A stretch of 58,143 nt of DNA from an uncultured Succinatimonas sp. (lineage in GTDB: Bacteria; Pseudomonadota; Gammaproteobacteria; Enterobacterales; Succinivibrionaceae). A model generated the notes under the pieces. The model ran no database searches and had not been told where the DNA came from. It was given only the letters and a program-made list of their open reading frames with translations. A program made the translations under genes and the position numbers. This document shows positions 56,416 to 58,143 of the stretch, piece after piece. The DNA is taken from positions 1-58,143 of the forward strand of contig ONFP01000007.1 in NCBI GenBank assembly GCA_900317105.1. The letters are read 5' to 3'. Every line of letters starts with the position of its first letter. Positions within the stretch are counted from its first letter, which is position 1.

Positions 56416-57759
56416 TTATTTTGCAATCAGACTACTGTTGATCTGGTTAATGTGTTCGACTTTCAGATCTCCCTGTGTGTACAACAGATTCAGCCTTGAA
56501 AGAATATAATCGTATCTTGCCTGAGCTGATTGCTGCATAGCATTATACAGATTCTGTGTTGCATCAAGAACATCTGTCATAGTTCTGGTTCCGACATCAT
56601 AACCAGCCATAGTAGCATCTAAAGCTGATTTTGCAGAGGCAACAGAGTTCTTGTAGGCTTTTACCTTACTGATAGCTGCATTCACATCGTTAAAACTGTT
56701 ATTAACATTTGATAGCAGAGATCTGTGGGCGTTTTCCAGAGCTTCTGACTGTGCAACATAATTTGCTGTTGCCTTATCAACTGCGGCAGATGTAGCACCG
56801 CCGTGGTAAATAGGGATATTCAGAGTAAGGCCAACGGATTTAGACCATGAATTATTGTCAACCCATCCTGCAGCAGGAACCTCATTGGTGTAGTCTGTAT
56901 ATCCTGTCTTTATATTTGCGTTAAAATCAAGAGTTGGCTCATGACCTGTTCTTGCCAGAGTGATGTTATCTTTAGCTATATCTCTTGAAACAACAGCCTG
57001 CTGAAGGGCGATGTTATTATCTTCAGCTCTCTTGATTAGCATCTTTAAGGTTTCATTTACCTTAGGCGTATCAAATTTGCTGATATCAAGTTCTGCAAGC
57101 TGATTTGCGGTAACTGTGTTTCCTGTCAGAATACGAATTTGTTCGTATGAGTTAATGAGACTGTTTTCTGCAGAAATAACCTGTGCAGTTGATAAATCAT
57201 ATGCAGCCTGAGCTTCGAGTTTATCTGTTTCAGCTATAAGACCAACGTTAAGTCTTTTCTCGGCTTCATCAAGCTGTCTTTTTAGAGCATGATTATTGGC
57301 CTGCTGGTATTTTAGCGTTTCAGCTGCATTTAACACATTGAAATACGCAGTGCTGACTCTTAGAACTAGGTTCTGCTGAGCGTCAGCGTAAGCTAGATCA
57401 TTTAATGTTGCAGTTTTTTCTGCAATTGAACGGTTAACCCAGCTTGAGTGCCTCCAGATTGCCTGCGAAAGAGTTGCTCCTGCAGATGCGACCTTGTTGC
57501 TACCCCTAGCGCCATAGGCATCAACGTAGTTGGTTCTGGTTTTAGTTAATGAACCTACAACGTCAATCTGAGGTAAAAGAGCGGCTGTTGCCTGTGATAT
57601 TCCAGCATGAGCAGCATCAGCATTTGCTTTAGCCTGATTTAGCTGGGTATCTTTTTGCAGAGCCTCTTTATATATGTCCATCAGATCCTGAGCATTGGCG
57701 CTGAAGATTGCTAATGAACATGCAACAGTTAAAGCTAGAGAAGAAATCTTTAATTTCAT
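56416..57759 (-). CDS. tolC: Outer membrane efflux channel TolC
   Basis: TolC forms the trimeric outer-membrane channel for multidrug efflux pumps and type I secretion. The 447-residue protein has a signal peptide cleaved after about Ala23 (SANA-QDLM). Two OEP repeats follow, each a coiled-coil hairpin: about 30-220 with DLMDIYKEALQKDTQL, and about 235-435 with a matching VGTRTMTDVLDATQNLYNA near 400. Length is close to mature E. coli TolC without its C-terminal tail. No inner-membrane or periplasmic pump partner is adjacent. It is monocistronic, with its own terminator. Confidence 0.93.
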   Translation of the reverse strand: MKLKISSLALTVACSLAIFSANAQDLMDIYKEALQKDTQLNQAKANADAAHAGISQATAALLPQIDVVGSLTKTRTNYVDAYGARGSNKVASAGATLSQAIWRHSSWVNRSIAEKTATLNDLAYADAQQNLVLRVSTAYFNVLNAAETLKYQQANNHALKRQLDEAEKRLNVGLIAETDKLEAQAAYDLSTAQVISAENSLINSYEQIRILTGNTVTANQLAELDISKFDTPKVNETLKMLIKRAEDNNIALQQAVVSRDIAKDNITLARTGHEPTLDFNANIKTGYTDYTNEVPAAGWVDNNSWSKSVGLTLNIPIYHGGATSAAVDKATANYVAQSEALENAHRSLLSNVNNSFNDVNAAISKVKAYKNSVASAKSALDATMAGYDVGTRTMTDVLDATQNLYNAMQQSAQARYDYILSRLNLLYTQGDLKVEHINQINSSLIAK

Positions 57760-58065
57760 AAATTATTGCGAAATCCCTTCACGAAAAGAGTGCTGGTATA
57801 TCGCCCCTCCTGTTAAATAACCGACTGAGCTGGTCTCTGAATATAAGTTAATCCAAAGATGATGATTTTAATAACGTTTTTAATATCGGACAGGGAGCAT
57901 CAGAGAATCATCTGATAACTTTTTTTTCAATTTCGGGAGACGAAAAGAATACCCCTGTAGATTATTTTAGTTATAAAGCCATAGGATTATAGCAATACAA
58001 GTCACAATGCGTAATTTATAAATTGTGATATTGAGCAACAAATTAGTATTTGAATGTATTTTTGA
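57760..58065. other. tolC upstream region
   Basis: This 306-bp stretch contains an isolated Shine-Dalgarno-like AGGAGGGG (minus strand, near 57805) with no start codon at the right distance. No ORF, repeat or clear promoter was identified. Confidence 0.4.
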
Positions 58066-58141
58066 TGGTGGAGGTAAACGGGATCGAACCGATGACCCTC
58101 TGCTTGCAAAGCAGATGCTCTCCCAACTGAGCTATACCCCC
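58066..58141 (-). tRNA. tRNA-Ala (anticodon TGC)
   Basis: On the minus strand a 76-nt cloverleaf has acceptor GGGGGTA/TACCTCC (one wobble), anticodon loop TTTGCAA (anticodon TGC), T-loop GGTTCGATCCC and encoded CCA. It sits at the window edge, so neighbouring tRNA or rRNA genes cannot be seen. Confidence 0.95.
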
Positions 58142-58143
58142 AC

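Overview
The window is AT-rich bacterial chromosome with ordinary housekeeping content. No phage, insertion sequence, CRISPR array or rRNA is visible. FabV, DacB, AlaA, TolC, Ung, KdsD/HldE, a four-subunit FrdABCD, CCA-encoding tRNA genes and a FlrA/FleQ-type sigma-54 flagellar activator point to a gammaproteobacterium. A fumarate reductase in an AT-rich, polarly flagellated member of this class suggests a succinate-forming anaerobe of the Aeromonadales, most likely Succinivibrionaceae. This placement is inference, not a database result.

Layout. 1-3.1 kb: TSCPD protein and nitroreductase (-), galM behind a LacI/GalR-type operator, TSUP permease. 3.1-7.9 kb: leuABCD (-). 8.2-10.4 kb: deaD with a hairpin over its ribosome-binding site. 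10.4-15.4 kb (-): RsmB-like rRNA methyltransferase, DUF4357 protein, alaA, dacB. 15.5-18.6 kb: fabV (+), then TSUP permease-folD (-). 18.8-19.3 kb: tRNA Arg-His-Leu-Leu. 19.4-23.4 kb: ROK-like regulator, pheA, Bax-inhibitor-type protein (-), ung (+). 24-36 kb: flagellar region. flrA-pseB-pseC-pseF-pseG (-) stands divergent from flgJ-flgK-flgL-small ORF (+) behind a sigma-54 promoter, followed by flaG and by fliS behind a sigma-28 promoter. 36-42.7 kb (-): pyk, frdABCD, psd. 42.9-46.3 kb: tRNA-Gly, secA, two tRNA-Phe. 46.8-50.2 kb: lone HTH protein, kdsD-hldE (Kdo and heptose for LPS), and a divergent Hfq-like protein (-). 50.5-56 kb: MFS, NCS2 and OPT transporters. 56.4-58.1 kb: tolC and tRNA-Ala (-).

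How it fits together. Pyruvate kinase and fumarate reductase are core to fermentation to succinate. The FlrA activator sits beside its expected target class (sigma-54 flgJKL) and in one operon with four pseudaminic-acid genes, presumably for flagellin glycosylation. pseH, pseI, fliC and fliD are not in the window.

The most interesting unexplained signals are non-coding or RNA-related. (1) Between pyk and frdD there is a near-perfect CRP site, then a possible promoter, a 5' hairpin, an anti-Shine-Dalgarno CCTCCTTA, a 9-codon ORF and a strong terminator: a candidate CRP-controlled small RNA. (2) A nested, possibly switching structure and a 4-codon leader ORF precede the HTH gene. (3) A second small-RNA candidate lies downstream of ung. 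(4) The Hfq-like protein has lost canonical rim arginines and may carry a basic N-terminal extension. (5) A 21-bp motif flanks the flrA-pse operon. (6) A long hairpin-rich leader precedes the OPT transporter.
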